DNA of 64,000 nt from Brevibacillus sp. DP1.3A (GTDB lineage: Bacteria; Bacillota; Bacilli; Brevibacillales; Brevibacillaceae): positions 6,204,501-6,268,500 of the forward strand of contig NZ_CP085876.1 in assembly GCF_013284245.2 (NCBI RefSeq), in the 5' to 3' direction. The position numbers were made by a program, and so were the translations under genes. Positions 1 through 7,046 of the stretch are shown one piece after another. Each line of letters begins with the position of its first letter. Position 1 is the stretch's first letter. Under the pieces are notes generated by a model. The model saw only the letters and a list, made by a program, of their open reading frames with translations. It ran no database searches and was not told the DNA's origin.

Positions 1-797
1 AACTTTTTCACTTCAGGTGAGTTCAGTGCTTTTGCCAGCTTTTGAATTGCTTCAGAATCCTTATTGTCAGGACGAGCTACCAAGAAGTTTGCGTATGGAG
101 TATCTTTATCTTCAATAAACAGGGCGTCTTTGGTTGGAACAAGCTTTGCTTCCAGCGCATAGTTGGTGTTGATCAATGCCAGATCTACTTCTTCCAGAAC
201 GCGCGGCAGCATTGCTGCTTCTACTTCTTTGAACTTCAGGTTTTTCTTGTTCTCAACAACGTCTTTCACTGTACCGCTGATGCCAGCGCCTTCTTTCAGC
301 TTGATCACGCCGTTTTTCTCCAAGAGTGCGAGTGCGCGACCGCTGTTTGTTGGATCGTTTGGCAGCGCGATTGTTGCGCCATCAGCTAATTCATCCACAG
401 ATTTTACTTTTTTGCTGTAACCTCCGAATGGCTCGATGTGTACAGCCACTACTGGCTCCAGGTTCATGTTTTGTCCTTTATTGAAGTCTTCCAGGTAAGG
501 CTTGTGCTGGAAGAAGTTAGCGTCGAGTTGTTTCTCGTTCACTTGAACGTTAGGTTGTACATAATCGGTGAACTCTTTAATTTCCAAGTTCACGCCTTGT
601 TCTTTCAGTTTTGGTTGAACGAATTTCAAGATTGCTGCGTGTGGAACGGGAGAAGCGCCTACCTTCAATGTTACTTCCTGTTGTCCGCCTTGTGCGCCAC
701 CTTCAGCTGGAGCGGGTGCTGTTTCCGTTTTGCCTCCGCAAGCTGCCAAAGAAAATGCCAACACAGTAGAAAGTACAGATACGACTAGCTTTTTCAT
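1..797 (-). CDS. metQ: Methionine ABC transporter substrate-binding lipoprotein MetQ (3' end cut by window)
   Basis: This is the extracytoplasmic substrate-binding lipoprotein of a D/L-methionine importer. The N-terminus is a lipoprotein signal: MKK, a hydrophobic stretch, then a lipobox ending LAACGG, with the lipidated cysteine near residue 20, followed by an Ala/Pro/Glu/Gly linker. The mature part starts VTLKVGASPVPHAAIL, typical of the NlpA/MetQ family, and contains the family-type NDPTNSGRALALL segment. About 265 residues are visible, close to full length, and the C-terminus lies outside the window. A GGGGG-type ribosome site precedes the ATG. It follows metI by about 60 bp and is the last gene of the metN-metI-metQ operon under the S-box at about 2.7 kb. 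MetQ rather than another NlpA paralogue is supported by that riboswitch. Confidence 0.95.
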   Translation of the reverse strand, partial: MKKLVVSVLSTVLAFSLAACGGKTETAPAPAEGGAQGGQQEVTLKVGASPVPHAAILKFVQPKLKEQGVNLEIKEFTDYVQPNVQVNEKQLDANFFQHKPYLEDFNKGQNMNLEPVVAVHIEPFGGYSKKVKSVDELADGATIALPNDPTNSGRALALLEKNGVIKLKEGAGISGTVKDVVENKKNLKFKEVEAAMLPRVLEEVDLALINTNYALEAKLVPTKDALFIEDKDTPYANFLVARPDNKDSEAIQKLAKALNSPEVKK

Positions 798-856
798 GAA
801 TGATTTCCCCCTTGCATGTATTTATCTTATTATTTGAAACCCTATATGGAAAAATC

Positions 857-1522
857 CTACTTACGGCTGAATTTCAGAACCAGACGGTCCCCCAGCGATT
901 GTAAGATCTGTACCATCACCAGCAAAATAACAACAGTCACAATCATGACATCGGTTTGGAAACGTTGGTATCCGTATCGAATCGCCAAGTCACCCAAACC
1001 ACCACCGCCAATTACCCCAGACATCGCTGTATAGGAGACCAGCGTAACCGTCGTGATCGTAATACCCGCGATCAGGCCCGATCTAGACTCTGGCAAAAGG
1101 ACATTCCAGACGATCTGCCAATTGGAAGCCCCCATAGATTGTGCAGCCTCAATCACACCTTTATCAATCTCACGCAGAGAGGTTTCCACCAAACGCGCGA
1201 AAAACGGAGCGGCACCAAATACGAGCGGCGGAATGGCACCAAGTACGCCGAGTGAAGTTCCTACGATCATTTTCGTCACAGGAATCAGCAAGATCATCAA
1301 AATGATAAACGGTACCGAACGTAATACGTTGACAACGAATGATGCGATCGTATAAAAAGTGCGGTTTTGCAGAAGCTGTCCGCGTGAAGTCAAAAACAGA
1401 ATGATGCCCAACGGCAAACCAATCAGGACGGTAAACAGGGTGGAAAAGCCGAGCATCGTGAGCGTGTCCATCGTACCTACGCCGATTTCAGCCCAATCCA
1501 CATTCTCGAATGTCCAGTCCAT
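857..1522 (-). CDS. metI: Methionine ABC transporter permease MetI
   Basis: Integral membrane subunit of the methionine importer, 221 residues, the usual length for MetI. Five or so hydrophobic segments are visible. The cytoplasmic EAA loop that docks on the ATPase is present around residues 125-150 (EAAQSMGASNWQIVWNVLLP). Its ATG directly abuts the metN stop codon, so the two are probably translationally coupled. Regulation is through the S-box riboswitch upstream of metN. Nothing is unusual about the gene. Confidence 0.95.
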   Translation of the reverse strand: MDWTFENVDWAEIGVGTMDTLTMLGFSTLFTVLIGLPLGIILFLTSRGQLLQNRTFYTIASFVVNVLRSVPFIILMILLIPVTKMIVGTSLGVLGAIPPLVFGAAPFFARLVETSLREIDKGVIEAAQSMGASNWQIVWNVLLPESRSGLIAGITITTVTLVSYTAMSGVIGGGGLGDLAIRYGYQRFQTDVMIVTVVILLVMVQILQSLGDRLVLKFSRK

Positions 1523-2536
1523 TTATATCACCTCTACTTCCAAGCCACGTTGGCGCAGCGTCTCAATGGTCTTTTGATTCTGTGCAACATCGCCTTCCAG
1601 TTCAATCACCAACTGACCATACGGCGTATCCTTCATGCGGGAGATCGTTCCCTGCAAAATGCTGAACACCGTACCAGTCTCTTGCATCGTTTGGAACAGG
1701 ATTGGCTGGTACGTTTTTTCTCCGAGGAAGGTGACACGAGCAATGGTGCGGATCCCCGAAGCCTTTTCGTGCTCAACTGCTTCGCGCAGCTCTGTAGAAT
1801 CCGCTACTTGTTCCACGAATTCTTGTGTCGTTGGATGCTTCGGACGAAGGAATACATCCAGTACGTTACCCGACTCGACGATCTTTCCTCCATCAATCAC
1901 GCCAACACGATCACAAATGGAGCGAATGACGTGCATCTCATGGGTAATCAACACAATGGTCAACCCCAGCTTGCGGTTGATGTCCAAGAGCAGTGCCAGA
2001 ATGGAGTTCGTCGTCTGCGGATCGAGAGCCGATGTAGCTTCGTCGCAGAGCAGCACTTTTGGATCATTCGCGAGCGCCCGGGCGATTCCGACACGCTGCT
2101 TCTGTCCGCCAGACAGCTGGGTCGGATATTTGTCCTTATGCGCCTCCAAGCCAACCAGCTTCAGCAGCTCGTTTACTTTCTTATCAATCTCTGCCTTCGG
2201 ACGCTTGGCCAGCTTGAGCGGAAAAGCGACATTTTCGCCGACTGTCGAAGAAGACAGCAAGTTGAAGTGCTGAAAAATCATGCCGATTGAGCGGCGCTTT
2301 TCTTGCAGCTTCCCTTCATCCAGCTTTGTCAAATCGACGCCGTCCACAATAACTTCCCCTGAAGTTGGGCGCTCCAGCAAATTGATGCACCGGATCAACG
2401 TACTTTTCCCTGCACCAGAGTGTCCGATAATCCCGTATATTTCTCCTTGCTCTATGGAAAGGTCGATCCCCGTTAATGCTGGGATGGTTTTACCTTGTAC
2501 TTGATAGCTTTTATGCAAATGACGCAGTTGGATCAA
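1523..2536 (-). CDS. metN: Methionine ABC transporter ATP-binding protein MetN
   Basis: ATPase of the methionine importer. Walker A is GHSGAGKST (residues 38-46 of the chosen start), the ABC signature is LSGGQKQR, and Walker B is VLLCDEATSALD. The C-terminal ~90 residues form the NIL domain typical of MetN, which senses methionine for trans-inhibition in the E. coli enzyme. I chose the TTG at 2536 (reading MIQLRHLHKSYQ) because GGGAGG lies about six bases upstream and family members begin this way. An in-frame GTG at 2545 lies inside that ribosome site and is the alternative. First gene of metNIQ, about 40 bp downstream of the riboswitch terminator. Confidence 0.95.
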   Translation of the reverse strand: MIQLRHLHKSYQVQGKTIPALTGIDLSIEQGEIYGIIGHSGAGKSTLIRCINLLERPTSGEVIVDGVDLTKLDEGKLQEKRRSIGMIFQHFNLLSSSTVGENVAFPLKLAKRPKAEIDKKVNELLKLVGLEAHKDKYPTQLSGGQKQRVGIARALANDPKVLLCDEATSALDPQTTNSILALLLDINRKLGLTIVLITHEMHVIRSICDRVGVIDGGKIVESGNVLDVFLRPKHPTTQEFVEQVADSTELREAVEHEKASGIRTIARVTFLGEKTYQPILFQTMQETGTVFSILQGTISRMKDTPYGQLVIELEGDVAQNQKTIETLRQRGLEVEVI

Positions 2537-2576
2537 CGCATCCACCTCCCGACCACAATCTTAATAAAATATAAAA

Positions 2577-2606
2577 ACCCCTTTTTCAATAAACGAAAAA
2601 GGGGCT
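2577..2606 (-). terminator. Intrinsic terminator of the metN S-box riboswitch
   Basis: On the minus strand an AGCCCCTTTTTCG / GAAAAAGGGGTT type stem is followed by a T-run. It lies between the SAM aptamer and metN and would form when SAM is bound, stopping transcription of metNIQ. Confidence 0.9.
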
Positions 2607-2632
2607 GCAACGCAATGTATACGTTCGCATCC

Positions 2633-2755
2633 ACCCTTCTCATCTATACAAGATCAAAATAATCCTGTAGGAATTGGCACCGCGACGTTCATTCGAAAAT
2701 GAACCGGCTGCCGGGCTTCATAGGGCCTGTCCCTCCGCCTCTCTTGATAAGAAAG
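2633..2755 (-). promoter_or_regulatory. S-box (SAM-I) riboswitch aptamer controlling metNIQ
   Basis: Read on the minus strand, the conserved SAM-I elements occur in order: CTTATCAAGAGAGGCGGAGG, then GGACAGGCCC with AUGAAGCCCGGCA, then GGTGCCAATTCCT, then GATGAGA closing P1. SAM binding in this class promotes terminator formation, so the importer is expected to be off when SAM is plentiful. Recognised from sequence alone; no covariance search was run. Confidence 0.96.
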
Positions 2756-2859
2756 ATATCTACGTATATTATGTTCGTTTTTTTGGTTTCATCATGATAC
2801 AAAACGGATTATATCCTTTTCGGAAATATCACGTCAATAGTAATAGAAGGAAAAGTTTT

Positions 2860-2961
2860 TTAATCCATGACGCCATTGCGAATGATTGTCGACTTTACGT
2901 GAAAGCGAAACGTCGCATCTTTGTACATCTTTCTCCATTCGGCCTGCGTCATATTTGCCAT
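2860..2961 (-). CDS. Possible small basic protein (33 aa or 30 aa)
   Basis: A short reading frame downstream of the lytR-like gene starts MANMTQAEWRKMYKDA (or at the second ATG, 2952) and ends at TAA 2860. GAGAAGAGGG lies upstream, at suitable distance for the second ATG. The product is basic and aromatic with no signal peptide or membrane helix. It sits after the lytR terminator, so it would need its own promoter, and none is clear. I recognise no family. It is listed because start, ribosome site and amino-acid composition look plausible, but chance is a real alternative. Confidence 0.35.
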   Translation of the reverse strand: MANMTQAEWRKMYKDATFRFHVKSTIIRNGVMD

Positions 2962-3000
2962 CCCTCTTCTCTTTGAACGATAGATGGATCCTTTTCCTAA

Positions 3001-3037
3001 AAAACACAAAAAACAGCACGCTTAGTTTTGCGTGCTG
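3001..3037 (-). terminator. Terminator of the LCP-family gene
   Basis: Stem CAGCACGC (3014-3021) pairs with GCGTGCTG (3030-3037), with T-runs on the minus-strand 3' side. The stem overlaps the last codons and stop of the gene it terminates. Confidence 0.85.
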
Positions 3038-4017
3038 CTTTTCTTTTCTCCCTCAGGTTGATCTGTTGCTTCTGTAGGAGGTGCAATTTTTTCTTGGACA
3101 AACGACTGAACCTGATCGACATCCGGAACCAGAACGGAACCTGCACGGTGCGATTCACGGAACATCCCCATCGGCGGCAACTGATAGTTACCAGGCTCTA
3201 ACGTATTCAATTTTAATCCGAGTGCAGACAGCTTCAGCATGTCCACCGAACTAATATTGGTTTGAACATACGGTGTTACTTCCTTCAAAATCGTAGGAAG
3301 CTGCATCAGCGTCGTACCATTCTTCATCTGATCCACGACTGCCGTCATCAATTTCCGCTGACGCTCCGTCCGTGTATAATCGGAGGTCGCATCATGGCGG
3401 AAACGAGCATATTGCAAGGCTTTGTCTCCATCCAGCTTTTGCAGACCCTTTTTCAGATTAATATCATAAGCACCTTTGTCTGTCGGGTCATGATAATACA
3501 TATTTTTTTCTACATCGATCTCGACTCCGCCTACTGCATCAATCAGAGCCTTGAAGCCTTCAAAGTCAGTAATCACGTAACGATCTACTGGAATTCCAGT
3601 GAACTGACTAACCGTTTCCATTGCTAGCTCAGGTCCACCTTCTACAATCGCAGAGTTGATCCGCGAGCTACCTCTACCGGGAATATCTACATACGTATCA
3701 CGTAGGATTGAAAACATGTCATAACGTTTCCCCGTAGGATCGATGCTGACCAGCATCATGGAGTCAGAACGAGGAAGCCCGTTATTTTTCATTCCTCTGC
3801 GGTCTACTCCCATCAGCAGAATATTGACGCGTTCCTTGCCATCCCACTCTGGTATTTCTGCTGCTTTGGTGGAATTCCCACCACTAGGCGGTGCGATGTT
3901 AGGCTCTTGAATATTTTGAGCAAATTGATAAAAAGAGTATCCGTAGTATCCAGCTGTCGTAGCCATCACGACAAGCAAAAGAAGCAACACTCGTTTCCAT
4001 ATTTTCATAAAGTCCAC
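3022..4017 (-). CDS. LytR-CpsA-Psr (LCP) family cell wall glycopolymer ligase
   Basis: LCP proteins transfer wall teichoic acid or other anionic polymers from a lipid carrier to peptidoglycan on the outer face of the membrane. The 331-residue protein has a short cytoplasmic start, one membrane helix around residues 10-28, and then the LCP domain. Family motifs include VNILLMGVDRRG, SDSMMLVSIDP, FSILRDTYVDIPG with the lipid-binding arginine, and GGVEIDVEKNMYY followed by the QYARFRHDATSDYTRTERQR block. The C-terminus is a short charged tail. The gene is alone, between a terminator and a promoter region with a large inverted repeat (4051-4091). Exact paralogue (TagT/U/V or LytR type) cannot be assigned here. 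Confidence 0.93.
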   Translation of the reverse strand: MDFMKIWKRVLLLLLVVMATTAGYYGYSFYQFAQNIQEPNIAPPSGGNSTKAAEIPEWDGKERVNILLMGVDRRGMKNNGLPRSDSMMLVSIDPTGKRYDMFSILRDTYVDIPGRGSSRINSAIVEGGPELAMETVSQFTGIPVDRYVITDFEGFKALIDAVGGVEIDVEKNMYYHDPTDKGAYDINLKKGLQKLDGDKALQYARFRHDATSDYTRTERQRKLMTAVVDQMKNGTTLMQLPTILKEVTPYVQTNISSVDMLKLSALGLKLNTLEPGNYQLPPMGMFRESHRAGSVLVPDVDQVQSFVQEKIAPPTEATDQPEGEKKSSTQN

Positions 4018-4050
4018 CTTTATTCTCTATATCCTCAGTTGATGTCATCT

Positions 4051-4091
4051 CTCCACTTTGTCTAGTATACTCGAATTCGACAAAAGTGGAG
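4051..4091. repeat. Inverted repeat in the LCP gene promoter region
   Basis: CTCCACTTTGTC (4051-4062) is repeated inverted as GACAAAAGTGGAG (4079-4091), arms of 12-13 bases with one extra A, 16 bp apart. The spacer contains TATACT on the minus strand, a likely -10 for the LCP gene whose ATG is at 4017. It could be an operator or an RNA hairpin. It is not followed by a T-run, which argues against a terminator. Confidence 0.6.
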
Positions 4092-4132
4092 CAGCCTATA
4101 TTTGGGTACCTGCGACATTGTAAACATTTTAA

Positions 4133-4161
4133 TTTACAAAGTTTTGAATATTCGATATACT
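4133..4161 (+). promoter_or_regulatory. Sigma-A type promoter for MFS gene
   Basis: TTTACA (4133-4138) and TATACT (4156-4161) are separated by exactly 17 bp. The transcript would start about 27 bp before the GTG start codon. Confidence 0.75.
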
Positions 4162-4194
4162 ATTCTTATCCTTAATGATAAGGGGTGCAATCGC

Positions 4195-5424
4195 GTGATA
4201 TCACCGTCAGCTTTTCTCAATCGCTATCCACGTGAGGCCATTTTCTTCCTCATCGCCAGCTTTATTAACTCCTCCGGGAGTGCCTTTATGTGGCCACTTA
4301 CTACCTTATACGTACATACCATTTTGCAACGCTCGATGACAGAAGCTGGATTCGTCCTGATGATCCAATCTCTGGCTGGAATCTTCGGCCAATTCATCGG
4401 CGGCTCGTTGTTTCATCGACTAGGTGCCAAGCGTCTCATTGTCGGTGCATTGATTTTTCAAGGACTTATTCAATTTTCCATTCCTTTCGTTCAGAGCTGG
4501 CCTGTCTACTTGATTCTCATGATGGGGCTTGGCTTTACGTTCAACCTGTCATTTCCAGCCATTCAAGCATTTATTGGTTTCCGTTGGAAGGAACAGCGTC
4601 GCGAATTATTTAATATCGTCTACGTCGGTAATAATTTGGGAATGGCAATCGGAACCGCATTGGCAGGCGTTATTGCCACTCTATCCTTCCAGCTTACTTT
4701 TTGGTTCAACAGCACGAGCACCTTATTGTTTGCCTTGTTCTTCTTCCTTTTTATGAAGAACATATCTCATCAGGAACTGGTCGGAGAGCAACAGGAGGAA
4801 CAGAAAAAACACCGTGAGAAAAACAACTTTACCCTGCTATTCCGCTACCAATTGTACTTGTTTATGGCATTGGGCGCAGCATTCATTTTCTTTTCCAATA
4901 CGGTATGGAACACAGGCGTCGCTCCTTATATTACCGAACAAGGTATGCCTTTGTCTTCGTATAGCTGGCTGTGGACTATCAACGGGATTATCATTTTTGC
5001 CGGCCAACCCATCACATCCTGGATCAAGCGGCTGTTGAATCAGAGCTTGTCTGCCCAACTCGTCGTCAGTGCCATCGCGTATGCTGTCGGTTTTGGGTGT
5101 ATGCTGGCTTACCACGGTAGTTATTACGCATTTGTTGTCGGAATGGTTATCACTACATTTGGAGAAATGCTCATCTCGCCCACTATTCCTACCTTTATAT
5201 CGGAAAAAACTGGGGAGAATGCACCGTTTTATTTGGGGGTAGTTGGGGCGATTACAACTGGTGGAAGGCTGCTGGGGCCTTTAGCTATGGGGTTCATGTA
5301 TGACCATGGTGGCATTAATCCAACCCTGTTCTTGGCAACGCTTGTCTCTGCGGGTTCGGTTCTGCTCTGTCTGTTACATGCTTATTTTCATCGGGAAAAA
5401 CAAGCAGAGGTTGCTAAATACTGA
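4195..5424 (+). CDS. Major facilitator superfamily (MFS) transporter
   Basis: Twelve-helix secondary transporter of 409 residues. The sequence is strongly hydrophobic throughout with a central charged loop (QEEQKKHREKNN) dividing the two six-helix halves. The loop after helix 2 carries GGSLFHRLGAKR, a form of the MFS motif A. I chose the GTG at 4195 because AAGGGG lies seven bases upstream and a consensus promoter ends at 4161; the in-frame ATG at 4102 would lie upstream of that promoter. The substrate cannot be told from sequence; related Bacillus proteins are annotated as multidrug efflux. The gene stands alone, convergent with a small ORF and an SDR gene. Confidence 0.9.
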   Translation: MISPSAFLNRYPREAIFFLIASFINSSGSAFMWPLTTLYVHTILQRSMTEAGFVLMIQSLAGIFGQFIGGSLFHRLGAKRLIVGALIFQGLIQFSIPFVQSWPVYLILMMGLGFTFNLSFPAIQAFIGFRWKEQRRELFNIVYVGNNLGMAIGTALAGVIATLSFQLTFWFNSTSTLLFALFFFLFMKNISHQELVGEQQEEQKKHREKNNFTLLFRYQLYLFMALGAAFIFFSNTVWNTGVAPYITEQGMPLSSYSWLWTINGIIIFAGQPITSWIKRLLNQSLSAQLVVSAIAYAVGFGCMLAYHGSYYAFVVGMVITTFGEMLISPTIPTFISEKTGENAPFYLGVVGAITTGGRLLGPLAMGFMYDHGGINPTLFLATLVSAGSVLLCLLHAYFHREKQAEVAKY

Positions 5425-5436
5425 TTTCAACTGCAA

Positions 5437-5475
5437 AGAAGCCGCCCGATCCTTTTACAGGACCGAGCGGCTTGT
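5437..5475. terminator. Hairpin terminator between convergent genes
   Basis: AAGCCGCCCGATCC pairs with GGACCGAGCGGCTT around a seven-base loop. The flanking T-content is modest on both strands. It is well placed to end the MFS transcript and a minus-strand transcript. Confidence 0.7.
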
Positions 5476-5483
5476 TCATTACA

Positions 5484-5642
5484 CTACTTCTTTTCTCCCT
5501 TGATTGGCACTTCCCAATCGACTTTGTTCTCTTTTATTACACGATCGAGCACAACTGATATTTCCTTCACATCATTTTTCTCAAAGCGCACCGCTAGCTT
5601 CCCTTCGAGTTTTATCGTACCATCATGAATAAAGTCTCCCAT
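5484..5642 (-). CDS. Small hypothetical protein (52 aa)
   Basis: The frame reads MGDFIHDGTIKLEGKL at the start and ends VDWEVPIKGEKK. The composition (alternating hydrophobic and charged residues, DVKEISVVLDRVIKEN) is protein-like, resembling a beta-strand/alpha-helix unit. No good ribosome binding site precedes the ATG, and the start codon lies in the loop of a GC-rich hairpin (5635-5652). It may be the C-terminal remnant of a longer gene or a leaderless or structure-controlled ORF. I recognise no family. Confidence 0.45.
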   Translation of the reverse strand: MGDFIHDGTIKLEGKLAVRFEKNDVKEISVVLDRVIKENKVDWEVPIKGEKK

Positions 5643-5659
5643 CGACGGGAGATTTTTTT
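5635..5659 (+). terminator. Hairpin followed by T7 on the + strand
   Basis: TCTCCC (5635-5640) pairs with GGGAGA (5647-5652), followed by seven Ts. It has terminator form for + strand transcripts reading past the MFS gene. The same hairpin in minus-strand RNA encloses the ATG of the 52-aa ORF. Confidence 0.6.
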
Positions 5660-5663
5660 ATAC

Positions 5664-5694
5664 CCAAAAAGCTGCCAAGGGATTCTCGGCAGCT
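5664..5694 (-). terminator. Terminator of the SDR gene
   Basis: On the minus strand AAGCTGCC pairs with GGCAGCTT and is followed by TTT, about 25 bp past the SDR stop codon. Confidence 0.8.
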
Positions 5695-5718
5695 TGGTAA
5701 AAACAATAGCAACGATAT

Positions 5719-6420
5719 TCAGTTGTTTCTCACTGGCGGGCAGGTAAGCGACTTTCCGTTGTCTTGCGGACCAAGTCCCATGATGTACGGTACCGCCACA
5801 CGGCTCCACTCTACCGGATTCGGTGCCGTGTCCACATCTTCTGGTGAGCATGATTGGAGCATGGAAGTATCGATACTGCCTCCTGGATCAAGCGCCACTG
5901 CTGCCATTCCCTCAGGCAATTCAGCTGCCAATGATTGCGTCAATCCTTCGATGGCGAACTTCGATGCGCAGTACGGCGATAAAAACGCTTCCCCGTTTCT
6001 TCCCCAGTATGAGCTGATATTTACGACGACTCCGCCATTTGCGCGCTGAACCATAGACGGTAAAAAGGCGCGAATTACATAGAAAACACCATTCACATTG
6101 ATGTCCATCACTCTCGAAAACTCGCTTGCCGCAAGCCCAATGACTGGGCTGTTCCGGTTTATAATGGAGGCATTGTTAATCAACAAATCGGGAACGCCCA
6201 CCTCGACTTTGATTTCCTCTGCCCACTTTTCCACCTGCTCCATTACCGAAACGTCGACGACAGAAAAATGATGCTGATCTCCGAATTGCTGACGCAGTCC
6301 TTGCACCTCTTTTTCCGAACGACCGCAGCCTGCAACCGCCCAGCCTGCTTCGTGAAAACGCTCGACCATCGCCCTACCCAAACCACGTGTCACACCTGTA
6401 ATCACTACTAGCTTACTCAT
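5719..6420 (-). CDS. Short-chain dehydrogenase/reductase (SDR)
   Basis: NAD(P)-dependent oxidoreductase of the classical SDR family, 233 residues. The cofactor glycine motif is TGVTRGLG near the N-terminus, NNA appears as LLINNAS, the catalytic serine lies in VVNISSYWG, and the YxxxK pair is in SPYCASKFA. After the active site the LDPGGSIDTSM segment follows the family's PG motif. The ATG at 6420 is preceded by GGAGGGGGAGAG; a longer in-frame extension upstream has no ribosome site. It is shorter at the C-terminus than the usual ~245 residues. Substrate is unknown. Monocistronic, with its own terminator. Confidence 0.9.
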   Translation of the reverse strand: MSKLVVITGVTRGLGRAMVERFHEAGWAVAGCGRSEKEVQGLRQQFGDQHHFSVVDVSVMEQVEKWAEEIKVEVGVPDLLINNASIINRNSPVIGLAASEFSRVMDINVNGVFYVIRAFLPSMVQRANGGVVVNISSYWGRNGEAFLSPYCASKFAIEGLTQSLAAELPEGMAAVALDPGGSIDTSMLQSCSPEDVDTAPNPVEWSRVAVPYIMGLGPQDNGKSLTCPPVRNN

Positions 6421-6489
6421 TCTCTCTCCCCCTCCATTATTATACTTATTAAACATTTTAGTATAATAAAAGAAGGAAATCAATCCCAG

Positions 6490-6520
6490 TACAAAAAAAG
6501 ACGCCCGTTGCCGAGCGCCT
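6490..6520 (-). terminator. Terminator of the bacilliredoxin gene
   Basis: On the minus strand a ten-pair stem, GAGGCGCTCG with CGGGCGTCTT (including G-U pairs) around GCAA, is followed by a T-run. Confidence 0.8.
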
Positions 6521-6538
6521 CGCGATGTTTCGTACTTC

Positions 6539-6967
6539 TTATTTGTAAGTGTCGTAAGCGTTGGTCAACAGGCCAGCGATTGTTGCCAGTTCGTTGTTCT
6601 CGATCTGATGACGCTCGACCATGGTCATGATTTTACCATCTTTCATGATCGCGAAGGATGGGGAAGACGGTGCATAGCCTTCGAAATATTCGCGTGCTTT
6701 TGCAGTCGCTTCCTTGTCTTGACCTGCGAATACAGTGAAGATGTTATCCGGTTTTGTAGCGTGATTCAAGGAATGTACAACTGCTGGACGAGCGAGTCCT
6801 GCTGCGCAGCCACAAACCGAGTTCACGACAACAAGTGTCAGGCCTTTTGCATTTGGCAGTGCTTGCTCTACTTCTTCAGCAGTGCGAAGCTCTTGAAAAC
6901 CGTTGCGAGTCAACTCATCGCGCATCGGTTGAATTACTTGGCTCATATATGCTTCATAAGACATCAT
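6539..6967 (-). CDS. BrxA/BrxB family bacilliredoxin
   Basis: Bacilliredoxins remove bacillithiol from S-bacillithiolated proteins in the cytoplasm of Bacillales. The 142-residue protein has the family hallmark CGC motif, NSVCGCAAG, with cysteines 52 and 54, in a thioredoxin-like fold. The TVFAGQDKEATAKAREYF and SPSFAIMKDGK segments match the YphP/YqiW family. The usual length is about 145. Two ATGs lie in tandem; the first, with AAAGGAGAGG seven bases upstream, is used. A promoter (7010-7038) lies directly upstream, so it is transcribed separately from the RNase J gene before it. BrxA and BrxB cannot be told apart from this alone. Confidence 0.93.
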   Translation of the reverse strand: MMSYEAYMSQVIQPMRDELTRNGFQELRTAEEVEQALPNAKGLTLVVVNSVCGCAAGLARPAVVHSLNHATKPDNIFTVFAGQDKEATAKAREYFEGYAPSSPSFAIMKDGKIMTMVERHQIENNELATIAGLLTNAYDTYK

Positions 6968-7009
6968 TGGGCAACCTCTCCTTTATATCACGTATTCAAC
7001 TTACTTACT

Positions 7010-7038
7010 ATTATACCCCGACTGCGCCTACCCGAGAA
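7010..7038 (-). promoter_or_regulatory. Likely promoter of the bacilliredoxin gene
   Basis: On the minus strand TTCTCG (7038-7033) and TATAAT (7015-7010) are 17 bp apart. The -10 is perfect, the -35 weak. Confidence 0.6.
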
Positions 7039-7046
7039 AGCAGGAG

